Positions 27,827 through 36,447 of a stretch of DNA of 64,000 bases are shown piece after piece; position 1 is the stretch's first letter; each line of letters begins with the position of its first letter. The notes beneath the pieces are model-generated. The model was given only the letters and a program-made list of their open reading frames with translations, had not been told where the DNA came from and searched no databases. The DNA lies in assembly GCA_036499395.1 (NCBI GenBank), contig DASYDW010000100.1, positions 112,558-176,557 on the forward strand. The letters are read 5' to 3'. Made by a program: the position numbers and the translations under genes. The DNA comes from Pirellulales bacterium. Lineage in GTDB: Bacteria > Planctomycetota > Planctomycetia > Pirellulales > JACPPG01.

Positions 27827-28711
27827 ATGCGACGGATCGCGCTGAAGATGAGTTTGGGTTTTCTGACGCTGGTCTCTGCCGCACGGGGCGACGACGCCGA
27901 GCCGAAGGTCGTTGACATCGCGCAGGTCGAAGCCAAAGAGGCGCAGGTCAGCGCGCTCCAAAATGAGTTGGACAGCCTGCGAGTGCAGGCGGGCGTTGTA
28001 TCCCCCATTCAGTTGAAGATTCGCATCGTGGATGTCGATGTCACGCTCTTGCACAAGGTGGGCTTCGGATTTCGTACGCCTGACGGCACTGATCAAACGA
28101 AAGCGACCGAACTGAAGGTGCCCATCGACAAGTTGAAACTGGATGATCCTACTGTCACACAGGGCGCCGGAAAAATCATGACCTGCAGCGGCCTGCCGGC
28201 GAATCACCCATTCTTCGCCCTGCTCGATGCACTTGAGAAGCAGGGGCTTGCCACGTCGCTGTGTGCCCCGAATATGATCGTCGAGAATGGCGTGCCGGCC
28301 TCGATTCGCACGGGGGGTGAATTTCCCGTTCCGGCGGACGCCGCCGCCAAGAACGTTGCGATGAAGTTCTATGGCACGAGCGCCGAAGTCGTCGCCCAGG
28401 CTTTGACCGATAATCGCGTGCGCCTCAACATTCGGGTTGGCTTCTCGACTCTCGACGAAAGCCATGCCGTGACCACCGGCGGCATGAAGATACCTGCCCT
28501 GAAAGTGACGGAGTTCGCCACAGGCTTTGTCGGGCGATTGGGCGAAACAATGGTCTGCGCCGGGCAGACGCAAGAGCATGCCGTCCCAGCGGGTGGCCAG
28601 GCACCGGCGACCGGCACGCCGGTGAAACACAGCTTCCGACAGCTGCTGTTGATTACACCATTGGAAGTCGAAAGTGAAAAAGTGACAGTTCGGCCAGTTA
28701 CCGTGCGGTGA
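27827..28711 (+). CDS. Secretin-core-like exported protein (paralog 2)
   Basis: About 294 residues. Signal peptide (ALKMSLGFLTLVSAARG), then a coiled-coil segment (DIAQVEAKEAQVSALQNELDSL) and the same ordered motifs as the upstream paralog: IQLKIRIVDVDVTLL, LLDALEKQGLATSL, IRTGGEFPVPA, KFYGTSAEVVAQ, RVRLNIRVGFSTLDE, LLLITPLEVE. The TGGEFPV segment is the secretin GGEFP-type motif. Start ATG 27827 has a clear AAAGGAG site 6 nt upstream; the frame is open to 27773, overlapping the stop of the upstream gene, but that start has no ribosome site. A tandem duplicate; both may be exported scaffold proteins. Role unknown. Confidence 0.7.
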   Translation: MRRIALKMSLGFLTLVSAARGDDAEPKVVDIAQVEAKEAQVSALQNELDSLRVQAGVVSPIQLKIRIVDVDVTLLHKVGFGFRTPDGTDQTKATELKVPIDKLKLDDPTVTQGAGKIMTCSGLPANHPFFALLDALEKQGLATSLCAPNMIVENGVPASIRTGGEFPVPADAAAKNVAMKFYGTSAEVVAQALTDNRVRLNIRVGFSTLDESHAVTTGGMKIPALKVTEFATGFVGRLGETMVCAGQTQEHAVPAGGQAPATGTPVKHSFRQLLLITPLEVESEKVTVRPVTVR

Positions 28712-28726
28712 CGTAGTCCTCTGTAG

Positions 28727-28745
28727 CCGGCCTCTGTGAGGCCGG
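28727..28745 (+). repeat. Perfect 8-bp hairpin after the secretin-like genes
   Basis: CCGGCCTC-TGT-GAGGCCGG, followed by a second hairpin AGCGCC-GAC-GGCGCT at 28767-28781. The TGT loop and the leading GTAG are shared with the other intergenic hairpins in the window. No U-run, so classed as a repeat rather than a terminator. Confidence 0.6.
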
Positions 28746-28812
28746 AGCATTTCGAAAGCGTAGCGGCAGCGCCGACGGCGCTGGTCGGCACACAGCGCTC
28801 GTGCGAAATTTA

Positions 28813-28841
28813 TTGAAGTCCTCTCGCCGAATCGTTAGGAT
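28813..28841 (+). promoter_or_regulatory. Predicted promoter of the STN-like gene
   Basis: TTGAAG (28813-28818), 17-bp spacer, TAGGAT (28836-28841, 5 of 6). It lies about 100 nt before the ATG at 28945 and follows the two hairpins. Confidence 0.45.
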
Positions 28842-28944
28842 GCGCGTCGTGAGCCCGAGCGCCGGAACCGCGGGGCCACGAATCACGCGTTCGCGTTGCG
28901 GTGTGAATTCACTTTTCTGAATTCCTAGACAAGGGGAGGCTATT

Positions 28945-29991
28945 ATGTCGCGAATTCTTGCGTTGGCTGCTGCGCTGGTTTTCGTTGGGGCCGGGCTGGC
29001 TTCGGCACAACCGGGACGTCCGCTCAGGTTCGTCGATGCCCAAGATGAAAAGATCGAGCGCGAACTCAATAACAATACGGAGCTTGAGTTTGCCGATACT
29101 CCTCTTTCAGATGTCGTCGACTATATCAAGTCAAAACACGAGATCGAGCTGCAACTCGATAGTAAGGGGTTGGCCGACGCCGCGGTCGATCCGGCGGTGC
29201 CGATCACGAAAAGTCTGAAGGGGATCAGCCTACGGAGTTCGCTCCACTTGATTCTTGACGAGCTTGATCTAACTTTTGCGATCGTTGACCAGATCCTGTT
29301 GATTACGAGCAAGGAAAAAGCCGCGACGATACTCTCTACGGAAGTGTACCGAGTGCGCGACATTGTCGGTAACCAAGATAAGGTCCGCCGGACCGCGCAA
29401 CTGACTGACCTGCTTACTGGCACCGTGCAGCCGAAGTCGTGGGACACCAGCGGCGGATCAGGAACGATCAAAGCGTATCGAGATCTGCTTGTCATCTCAC
29501 AGACGTTTGCCGCGCACGAGGAGATTCACACGTTGCTGGAAGAACTACAGTTCGTGCTGCCGAAAGATGAGAAAGCCGACGCGGCCGATGCCGATTTACA
29601 GGCTACGGACGAAGATGAAGACGAAGACGACGATCAAGATGCCACGCTCGTAATCTATCAACTGCAGTACTTGAGCGCGGACGAGGCGAAGCAGGCCGTC
29701 ACAACACTGGTGATGCCCAACAGCTGGCAAGGGCAGGGGGGCGACGGCGCGGTTTTCGGAACAACATTTGAGGCAAAAAAGGAGGGACACAGTCCGACGG
29801 GCCAAAGTGATAAGCGTTTGTTGGCAGTGCGGCAAACGGCAGACGCACACGCTGAGATTCGTTCGCTGCTGCGCAAGCTCGACAAAGGACCCTTCCCGTC
29901 GATCGCAGGAGTTTATTCCGGCATCATGCCGGCTCACCCAAAAAACGACGTCAAGCAGGACACGCCGCCCGACGGTGCGCCTGCAAAATAG
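28945..29991 (+). CDS. STN/secretin-N-domain-like exported protein
   Basis: 348 residues. Signal peptide (ILALAAALVFVGAGLASAQ). Residues about 35-115 resemble an STN/secretin short N-domain: IERELNNNTELEFADTPLSDVVDYIKSKHEIELQL, ITKSLKGISLRSSLHLILDELDLTFAIVDQILLITSKEKA. A second N-domain-like part follows (VYRVRDIVGNQDK, LVISQTFAAHEEIHTLLEELQ), with an acidic linker (DEDEDEDDDQ) near residue 228 and a third such unit (VIYQLQYLSADEAKQAVTTL, LLAVRQTADAHAEIRSLLRKL). GGGGAGG precedes the ATG by 5 nt. It supplies the N-domains that the two secretin-core proteins upstream lack. Confidence 0.75.
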   Translation: MSRILALAAALVFVGAGLASAQPGRPLRFVDAQDEKIERELNNNTELEFADTPLSDVVDYIKSKHEIELQLDSKGLADAAVDPAVPITKSLKGISLRSSLHLILDELDLTFAIVDQILLITSKEKAATILSTEVYRVRDIVGNQDKVRRTAQLTDLLTGTVQPKSWDTSGGSGTIKAYRDLLVISQTFAAHEEIHTLLEELQFVLPKDEKADAADADLQATDEDEDEDDDQDATLVIYQLQYLSADEAKQAVTTLVMPNSWQGQGGDGAVFGTTFEAKKEGHSPTGQSDKRLLAVRQTADAHAEIRSLLRKLDKGPFPSIAGVYSGIMPAHPKNDVKQDTPPDGAPAK

Positions 29992-29994
29992 TCA

Positions 29995-32130
29995 TCAATC
30001 CTCGGACTTTTGTGGCACTGGTGGCCAGAAGACCGCGTCGCCATATTCGTTGGCCCAACGTTGTGTCGCCAGCGGCGGGACGTCCGGCTCTGTCGACGGC
30101 GGGTCGTAATTGCCGGCAAAGGCGTTGTACGGGTCAGGCGTCGATTGACCACCGTCGTCGTGCCGATCGGGGCCGATGCTGTAAACGACGGGCCGTCCAT
30201 CGCGGAGTCGATAGCGCAACGGCTGGCCATCGTACCGATCCGCCGGCACCGCCGGGAGCAAGTCGGGCACCAACTCGTTCAAGCTCGCTGGCCATGTTGC
30301 GGTTTTGCGATGGAAGAGGACCAGGGCGATCACCACTTCGGCGGCGTCGCGAGCCTGAATCGCGTGCTCGACATCGCTAAAAGTCGACATTATCCCGGGC
30401 ATCATCAGGTTCGGAAATAAATAACGCACCTTGCCGAGCGGCGTCGCGATGGCCGCACGGAATTCGTGGTCGGCGGCTTCGATTGCAGTACTGTCCCATT
30501 GCCAGGGTGGGCCTTGGTGCGCGGCGATCGCCCGGTCAAGGAACCCGCGCATGAACTCGCGAGTTTCCGCGCGCCCGGCAACGACTGCCGAGATGCCTGG
30601 TCCAGCCAGCCATAGCAGGGCGTCATCCTTATTACCGGGCATTGGCTGTGCATAGTTGTATTTCCATCGTTCGGCCAGAGATAGCCCAGCGGCCGTAATG
30701 CGACCGTTGCCGTGACCATCGTCGGTGTAGGCTCGCTGCAGTATGTCACCGATCACCGCACGTTCGGCTGTGAAATCGAGAGTGATATTTCCTGCGCGAT
30801 AAGCCGCGATATGGTGAGCCAGATCACGAAGCTGACTGTCGGTCAAAACGTCGGGCGTATCGGCCAGTATCACTTCCAGCGCCTCGAGCGCCATGCCGAA
30901 ACAGGCGAAGGAGACCATCTGCTCGACCAGGAAACTGTGCGGCTGATAAATCTGATCGCTCAGGGCGAGCGCTGCGTGCAGGCCTTTAGCGGTACGTTTG
31001 CCGTCCCCTTTGGCGGCAGCGACTTGCGCGTCGGCCACCAACAACTGCGCGATGCCTCGCAACTCTTGTACGCCCATCAGAATGACACTGATGAAGTTAG
31101 CGTTGTCGTTGGCCACGGGCGCCTTGCCGGAATCAAGCCAATCGGCTTTCGCTTCGCGGAAATAGTCGCGATCGCGCGGATCGCCCAGCAGGTAGCCAAG
31201 CCGAGGTTTCTGAGCCCCTTCGCGAGCGAGGTTTGCGGCCGCCGGATGGCTTGCGACGAACGCGACGACTTGGTCCCAGTGCTTTCCTTGTCGTCCGGCG
31301 CGCAGCCATTGAAATTTCATTGGCGTTGCCTTGCGATCTTCGTAACTACCGAGCGCGACGATCGCGTGGCGATAGAGCGGCCAGCCGGCGTCGACGTCAG
31401 GTACGTCGCGGGCGGTGTTTGCCTCGATCCAAAAGTTGCGCTCGATTCTGGGCGTGCTGAAATAGAGCCGCGCGGCCAAGAGCGAGTAGATCACGATGCA
31501 CGCGAGCGTTGTAATCATGACGGTACGCACCAGAAAACGAGCCGCGTGCCACAGGTAGGGGCGATTGCGAATCTTACCGCGGCGGATCAAACGTGCCGCC
31601 TGGTCCACCGGACCGAAATCGGCGGCTAGTTGATCGGCCGTGCTTCCTGCAGCCAGGCCGTCGGCAAAGTGTGCGACGAGCTCGCGCGTGACGTCTAATT
31701 TTTCGCCGCGCCACAATCGCGCGCGGTGGACAATGGTCCCGATCAACTCGGCGAGCGTCGCCGGCAATTGCGCGGCTTGCCAGTCGAGAGGTGCGTTTCT
31801 CAGCTTATTGCTGCGGATCAACTGCGCAGCTCGCTCGGCAGTACCGAAATCGATGGTAAGTTGCTCGGCAGTACCTCCGGCCGCGAGCCCGGCCGTAAAC
31901 TGAGCAATCAGTTCATGGGTGAGAGCGACTTTCTCGGGACGCGATAATCTGGCGCCCCGAACGACCGCGTAAATCAACTCCGGCAGCGGGGTCGGCAAAT
32001 CCGCTGCGGCGATTAAGGTGCGAGGATCGAGCCGCGCGGAGAGCTGACCGCGCAAGGCATCGACGACGGGCGTAAACCGGGCACGCCCCCACCAGGACGT
32101 CGGCGGTGTCAGATCGTAGGCTTCAGACAT
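29995..32130 (-). CDS. HAAS-like membrane protein with duplicated module (paralog A)
   Basis: 711 residues. Residues about 40-115 and 118-190 are two copies of one helical module: PEKVALTHELIAQFTAGLAAGGTAEQLTIDFG and EKLDVTRELVAHFADGLAAGSTADQLAADFG, each followed by AxxLIRxxKxRN. This resembles the DUF1700/HAAS-type signalling modules found next to PadR regulators. A transmembrane helix (RTVMITTLACIVIYSLLAARLYF) follows near residue 205, then a large soluble domain that ends with a LALVLFHRKTATWPASLNELVPDLLPAVPADRYDGQPLRYRL segment. Its paralog directly upstream is 79 residues shorter, the size of one module. Third gene of the PadR operon, 36 nt after the second. Role unknown; a membrane sensor or envelope protein is inferred. 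Confidence 0.75.
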   Translation of the reverse strand: MSEAYDLTPPTSWWGRARFTPVVDALRGQLSARLDPRTLIAAADLPTPLPELIYAVVRGARLSRPEKVALTHELIAQFTAGLAAGGTAEQLTIDFGTAERAAQLIRSNKLRNAPLDWQAAQLPATLAELIGTIVHRARLWRGEKLDVTRELVAHFADGLAAGSTADQLAADFGPVDQAARLIRRGKIRNRPYLWHAARFLVRTVMITTLACIVIYSLLAARLYFSTPRIERNFWIEANTARDVPDVDAGWPLYRHAIVALGSYEDRKATPMKFQWLRAGRQGKHWDQVVAFVASHPAAANLAREGAQKPRLGYLLGDPRDRDYFREAKADWLDSGKAPVANDNANFISVILMGVQELRGIAQLLVADAQVAAAKGDGKRTAKGLHAALALSDQIYQPHSFLVEQMVSFACFGMALEALEVILADTPDVLTDSQLRDLAHHIAAYRAGNITLDFTAERAVIGDILQRAYTDDGHGNGRITAAGLSLAERWKYNYAQPMPGNKDDALLWLAGPGISAVVAGRAETREFMRGFLDRAIAAHQGPPWQWDSTAIEAADHEFRAAIATPLGKVRYLFPNLMMPGIMSTFSDVEHAIQARDAAEVVIALVLFHRKTATWPASLNELVPDLLPAVPADRYDGQPLRYRLRDGRPVVYSIGPDRHDDGGQSTPDPYNAFAGNYDPPSTEPDVPPLATQRWANEYGDAVFWPPVPQKSED

Positions 32131-32166
32131 GGCGAACGTTTCTCACCGAATGCCATCGATTGTGAA

Positions 32167-34065
32167 TTACTCGTCGCGGTCTACCGGCGGCGCATCATCG
32201 CGAGTAGCGGTTACTGCTTTTGATTCGGGCGGCCAAAGAATCCAGTCGCCGTCTTCGACTCTTTGAGAGGCGCCGGCTGCGACGGGTCCGTAGGATGCGG
32301 GGAGCGTGCGATTCGAAGACTTCGTAGGCTGCCCACCGTCGTCGTCGCGATCGATGCCGATGCTGTACAGGATCGGTTGGCCCGCGCGGATGGTATATCG
32401 CAGCGGCTTCCCGTCGAAACGGTCTGTAGGCACCTCGGGAAGCAAGTCAGGTACTAGCTCATCAAGGGTTTGCGGCCAGGCGCCGTTTCGACGGTGCCAC
32501 AGCACCAGCGCAATAACCGTTTCGGTCGCGTCGCGGCATTGAATCATGCGTTCGGCTGCGCAGCGTGCGTGTGCCGTTCCTGGCAGGTGCATGGCGGGAA
32601 ACAGGTAACGAAAACCAAGGGGGCCTTGGGCGATCTCCTTCAGCCATTTTTCGGGAGCTTGGGTCTTTTCAGCATCCCAAAGCCAGGGAGGACCTTCGTA
32701 TGCTGCCTGGATCTCGTCTAAGAATCGGGCAGCCATTGCCCGCGACTCGGCGCGGCCGGCAATCACCGCTGACATGCCAGGTCCAAACAGTAATAGGGAA
32801 GGCGAGACATCGTCCGCTGTCGACGCCCCGGCGAGGTCGCCAACAACGTTGAGTCCCTGTGCGGTTAGGCGGCCGTCACCATGGCCGTCGTCGGTGTAGG
32901 CACGCTGCAGTATATCGTCGAACAGTGCCCGTTCGGCAGAGAAATCGACGGTAATTCTACCGCCGCGGTAAGCGGCAATGCGGTGGGCGAGCGTGCGCAA
33001 TTGATCGTCTGTCAGGCAGCCGGCGCTATCGGCCAAGAGCCGATCGAGATTCTCAAGCGCGCTGCCGAAAATGGCCAGCGAGATCAATTGATCGACAAGA
33101 AAACTGTGAGGCTGATGGAGTTGCTCACTGAGCGCCAAAATCGCCGTGTAATCATCGACGACGCGACTGCCGTCAGCCGCTTCGGCCGCCACATAGGCAT
33201 CGGCCACGAGCAGGCGAGCCAGGTCACGTATCTGCTGCGGAGCGCTAAGAATCGCATTGATCAGCGGCTGGTTTTCTGTGGCCGGCGGAGTCTCGTTGCC
33301 GAGAAGCCAATCAGCTTGCGCCGCGCGATAGAAGTTATGATCGGCGGGATCACCGATCAGGAATCCAAGACGCGGTTTCTTTGCCCCGGCGCGAGTCAGC
33401 TCAATCGATTTTTGTTGTCGCTTGACAGCGTCGGCCAGTGCCGTGCGATGGGCTCCGCCTGGGCCTTCCTCGAACCATCCGCCCTCGACGCGTGGATGCT
33501 GCTGTTGGTCGCGCGGATCGCCGAGCTTGACAAGAGCCTCGCGATAGAGCGGCCAGGCGGCGTCAGCCGTCTCGCGCGCCTGATTGGCTTCGAGCCAGTA
33601 GTTGCGAGCCATGGTGGGGGCACTGAAATAGAATCGTGCGGCAAGCACCGCATACACTACGGTAAAAGTAAGCAGCGTGACGCCACTCGCTCGTAAGAAC
33701 ATTCGTCCGCAGTGCCAAATCCAGGTGCGATTGCGGATCTTGCCGCGCCGGATTAGTCGTGCCATTGTTTCGGGGGGGCCGAAGTCGGCGACCAATCGCT
33801 CGGCGCGCAGGCCCGTCTCCAAGCCATCTGTGAAGTGCGCGATCAGTTCGCGCGTAACGTCAACCTTTTCGCGGCGCCACAGCCGGGTGCGACGAACGAC
33901 GGTATAGATCAACTCCGCCAACGGTGCCGGCAGTCTGGCTGCGGCGATTAACGTGCGCGGATCGAGCTGCGCCGAGAGCTCTCCTCTCAACGCGTCGGCG
34001 AGCGGAGTGTAGCGCGCCCGCGCGAGCCACGAAGCCGGCGGTGTGGTATCGTATCGGTTGCGCAT
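32167..34065 (-). CDS. HAAS-like membrane protein (paralog B)
   Basis: 632 residues. One copy of the N-terminal module (REKVDVTRELIAHFTDGLETGLRAERLVADFGPPETMARLI), a transmembrane helix (GVTLLTFTVVYAVLAARFYF) near residue 132, and the same large C-terminal domain as the downstream paralog, including IALVLWHRRNGAWPQTLDELVPDLLPEVPTDRFDGKPLRYTI. It starts 12 nt after the PadR stop with AAGGGG 8 nt before the ATG, so it belongs to the PadR transcript. The topology fits a membrane sensor whose cytosolic helical module could contact the regulator; this is inferred from the known association of PadR genes with HAAS-type genes. Confidence 0.75.
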   Translation of the reverse strand: MRNRYDTTPPASWLARARYTPLADALRGELSAQLDPRTLIAAARLPAPLAELIYTVVRRTRLWRREKVDVTRELIAHFTDGLETGLRAERLVADFGPPETMARLIRRGKIRNRTWIWHCGRMFLRASGVTLLTFTVVYAVLAARFYFSAPTMARNYWLEANQARETADAAWPLYREALVKLGDPRDQQQHPRVEGGWFEEGPGGAHRTALADAVKRQQKSIELTRAGAKKPRLGFLIGDPADHNFYRAAQADWLLGNETPPATENQPLINAILSAPQQIRDLARLLVADAYVAAEAADGSRVVDDYTAILALSEQLHQPHSFLVDQLISLAIFGSALENLDRLLADSAGCLTDDQLRTLAHRIAAYRGGRITVDFSAERALFDDILQRAYTDDGHGDGRLTAQGLNVVGDLAGASTADDVSPSLLLFGPGMSAVIAGRAESRAMAARFLDEIQAAYEGPPWLWDAEKTQAPEKWLKEIAQGPLGFRYLFPAMHLPGTAHARCAAERMIQCRDATETVIALVLWHRRNGAWPQTLDELVPDLLPEVPTDRFDGKPLRYTIRAGQPILYSIGIDRDDDGGQPTKSSNRTLPASYGPVAAGASQRVEDGDWILWPPESKAVTATRDDAPPVDRDE

Positions 34066-34077
34066 GACCGGTGCCCC

Positions 34078-34431
34078 TTACGCTGTTGCGCCGCCGAGGC
34101 CGGGTTGCAAAACGCCCAACCCTTGCATCGCGCGAGCCACGGCGCGCCATTGCTCGACGTCGTGGGCGAGCCGCTTCTTTCCGTTGGCGGTCAGGGCGTA
34201 ATACTTCCGCTGACGTGCCGACGGCGACTCGCGCCACTCGGCCTTGACCAGCCCTTGGGCTTCGAGGTTGTACAGCAGCGGATAGAGAGTCGCCTGCCCC
34301 ATGTCGAGCACGCCGTCGGAAGATCGGGCCAGCGTTTCGATCAGTTCGTAGCCGTACTTCGCGCCTCCTTCGAGGAGCTTGAGGACCGCGACCGGTCCGG
34401 CGCCGCGCATCAGCTCGCGTTCGATTCGCAT
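34078..34431 (-). CDS. PadR family transcriptional regulator
   Basis: 117 residues. A winged helix of the PadR type: LKLLEGGAKYGYELIETLARSSDGVLDMGQATLYPLLYNLEAQGLVKAEW, with the wing RQRKYYALTANGKKRLAHDVEQW. It controls transcription, typically as a dimeric repressor of the adjacent operon. AAGAGG precedes the ATG by 7 nt. It is the first gene of a three-gene operon with two HAAS-like membrane proteins; its own promoter overlaps two inverted repeats, so autorepression is likely. Confidence 0.93.
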   Translation of the reverse strand: MRIERELMRGAGPVAVLKLLEGGAKYGYELIETLARSSDGVLDMGQATLYPLLYNLEAQGLVKAEWRESPSARQRKYYALTANGKKRLAHDVEQWRAVARAMQGLGVLQPGLGGATA

Positions 34432-34452
34432 GTCCCGTGCCTCTTGGCTTTG

Positions 34453-34478
34453 TGTTACATACTATGCGTAACATAGTA
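34453..34478 (-). promoter_or_regulatory. Probable PadR operator (overlapping inverted repeats)
   Basis: Two interleaved palindromes: TACTATG-CGTAA-CATAGTA (34460-34478, perfect 7-bp arms) and TGTTAC-ATACTATGC-GTAACA (34453-34473, perfect 6-bp arms). They overlap the predicted -10 box and lie about 20-45 bp before the PadR start, resembling the inverted-repeat operators of PadR proteins. Binding is inferred. Confidence 0.7.
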
Positions 34479-34498
34479 ATGGGCGGCGAGCTTGTCAA
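34470..34498 (-). promoter_or_regulatory. Predicted sigma-70 promoter of the PadR operon
   Basis: On the minus strand: consensus -35 TTGACA (34493-34498), exactly 17 bp, and -10 TATGTT (34470-34475, 4 of 6). The -10 sits inside the palindromes, so repressor and polymerase would compete. Confidence 0.7.
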
Positions 34499-34674
34499 CG
34501 CTTTTTTTGTGCCAGGAGGGCGTGGGGCTGGCCTCACTCGCTGCGGAGGTAGATGGTCCGCAGATTTCGCAGGTGGACGCAGATTAAAAAAATCGGCGGC
34601 CTCGGTGTGCTCGGTGGCTACCCGTCTTTTCAATTCATCTGCGGAATCTGTGCAAGCTGCGGATCGCTGGTTGA
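34499..34674. repeat. Intergenic dispersed repeat stretch (CGCAGATT type)
   Basis: This gap contains CCGCAGATTTCGCAGG, CGCAGATTAAAAAAATC, GGCCTCGGTGTGCTCGGTGG and CATCTGCGGAATCTGTG. Similar words recur at 62651-62680 (CCGCAGATTGCGCCGATTTT, CGCAGATT) and 63695-63724 (CTGCGGCCTCGGTGAACTCT). No gene is visible. Confidence 0.5.
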
Positions 34675-36447
34675 CTATTCGTCGAAATCTTCCATCGTGC
34701 TGTCTTTGCGATAGATCGGCAGGTGACGGTAATAGACTTCGAGCGTCATTGCGCACATGGCGGTCGTGTACAAACGGCCGCCGGCTTCGGAGCTGTGGTC
34801 CCCCCCCAGATACCAACTGCCGCGCTCATGCCCTTGGCGACCTTGCGAGTTCACCAGAAAGTCGCGCATCTTGGCGTTCCACTTGGTCCACTCTTCTCCT
34901 TCGTAGTGGTGCATGACCTGCGTGGCGTAATAGTTGAAATACATGTTGTTGGGGGACGGGCCGTGGGCCGAGAGCATCTCGATGCCGCGCCCCAGTGCCG
35001 GCTCGTCATGTTTCCAGCCCAGGTACATGCGGCACAGCAGGCCGATGGCCGTGGTGGCCGGCCCCTTGCCGGGATTAACGTAGCCGTACGTGGCGCCGCT
35101 TTCGCCCTGCACCGAGTTCAAGAAATTCACTGCCCCCTTGATCGTCTTCGGCGGCACGTTCAGGTAGGCCATGTGGGCGCTCTTAAGCGCCATTAATTGC
35201 CAGCCGAGCACCGAGGTGTCGCCGGCTTGTTTCGGCGTGTATCGCCAGCCGCCGCCGACTTCATCTTGCGCATAGACGATGAAATTCACGGCAAGTTGCG
35301 CCGGCTCGGCCAGGCCGGTGTCCTTGGTCATGCCATAGGCTTCGCAGAGTGCGATCGAGGCCAGGCCGTGACCGTACATCACTCCCTGGTCGTAAGACAG
35401 GTCTCCGCCGTCGGGGCCAACCTTCATGTGATTGACCAGGTAGTAAAGTCCTGCCTGGACGTTTTTCTTGTAGTTGCCTTGTAGGTGTGTCTGGCCTGCG
35501 CCGAGGAACGGGAGCAGCGCGATCGCGGTCGCGGCGATCTCGCTGTTCTCCATTTTCCCTGCGTTGCCACAACGGCCTTGGCAGGGGCCTTTGCGATGGT
35601 TGAAGTTCCAGCCGCCGTCAGGGTTTTGATGGATGGCGATCCAGTTCAGCGCCATGCCGACCGCGTTTTCGCTGGCCTCGGATCCGCCGCGTTCCATGGC
35701 GAGTGCCTTGCGCGCCGCGTCGCCGCGCCCTTCGAGTCCTTCGCCCCCCGCCGCGCCACCAGCGCCGCCACCGCCGCCGGCCGAGCCAAGTGCCTTGCCC
35801 AGGTCCATCACCTGCACGCCGGCCAGACCGATGTCGGTGGTGTCGAGCGGTCCGCCTGGTGCGGCAGGTAGTTCGTTCAATGTGCTGATATCCGTGCCGT
35901 CGGCGTCGGGCGAGAACGTGATCGCGTCGGCTAGCCCTTCGGTTTGCCCTAGATCGGTGGCGCCTGGGGGCAGGTCGGCCGTGGTGATCTGGTCGAGGTT
36001 CTGGCCCACCTCGGCATCGGTTGCTACCAGGTCGGCGACGTGTTGGACGACTTTCGCGGGATCGACCACGAGCGCCAGCGCGAAGAGCAGCGTCATGTGT
36101 ACGATCAGGCTGACGAGCCAACTGGGAACGACGGTCATCCAGTCGAGTCGTCCGCCACGCTCTTCAAGGCCCGGGTCGGCGACGGCGGTAGCGTCCTTCG
36201 CCGCGTCGCCAGCCGCTGCTTTGACCGGTGTTGCTTTGCCAGCTGCCGCGGCGCTCACCGGTGCCGTTCCCTTGGGGATGGCAGCAGCAGTTTTGCCGGG
36301 AGTGGCCGGAACAGCGCCAACGGGTTTGCCAGGGTTGGCTTCGGGTTTGTGGGGGGTGGCTTCAACCAGCCTGGCGACGGCCGGAGAAGCGCTCGCCGTC
36401 GGGGCAGCACGCCCTGCGTTCTCATTCGGCGATGGCTGATCGACCAT
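34675..36447 (-). CDS. Prenyltransferase/squalene-cyclase-like toroid protein with TM anchor
   Basis: 590 residues. The N-terminal 110 residues are Ala/Pro/Lys-rich and disordered. A transmembrane helix (SWLVSLIVHMTLLFALALVV) follows, then a Gly-rich linker with GGGGGAGGAAGG, and from about residue 250 an alpha/alpha toroid with terpenoid-cyclase-type repeats: MALNWIAIHQNPDGGWNF, GLYYLVNHMK, AVNFIVYAQDEVGGGWRYTP, AVNFLNSVQGESGATYGY. The motif QDxxGGW-like segments are the QW-type repeats of this fold. Probably a surface-anchored protein rather than a cyclase: no DXDD motif is seen. Ligand unknown. Confidence 0.8.
   Translation of the reverse strand: MVDQPSPNENAGRAAPTASASPAVARLVEATPHKPEANPGKPVGAVPATPGKTAAAIPKGTAPVSAAAAGKATPVKAAAGDAAKDATAVADPGLEERGGRLDWMTVVPSWLVSLIVHMTLLFALALVVDPAKVVQHVADLVATDAEVGQNLDQITTADLPPGATDLGQTEGLADAITFSPDADGTDISTLNELPAAPGGPLDTTDIGLAGVQVMDLGKALGSAGGGGGAGGAAGGEGLEGRGDAARKALAMERGGSEASENAVGMALNWIAIHQNPDGGWNFNHRKGPCQGRCGNAGKMENSEIAATAIALLPFLGAGQTHLQGNYKKNVQAGLYYLVNHMKVGPDGGDLSYDQGVMYGHGLASIALCEAYGMTKDTGLAEPAQLAVNFIVYAQDEVGGGWRYTPKQAGDTSVLGWQLMALKSAHMAYLNVPPKTIKGAVNFLNSVQGESGATYGYVNPGKGPATTAIGLLCRMYLGWKHDEPALGRGIEMLSAHGPSPNNMYFNYYATQVMHHYEGEEWTKWNAKMRDFLVNSQGRQGHERGSWYLGGDHSSEAGGRLYTTAMCAMTLEVYYRHLPIYRKDSTMEDFDE

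Noticed and set aside
30712..33696. Two plus-strand frames of 270-305 residues opposite the HAAS-like genes
   Set aside because: Antisense to genes with paralog support, ribosome sites and operon spacing.
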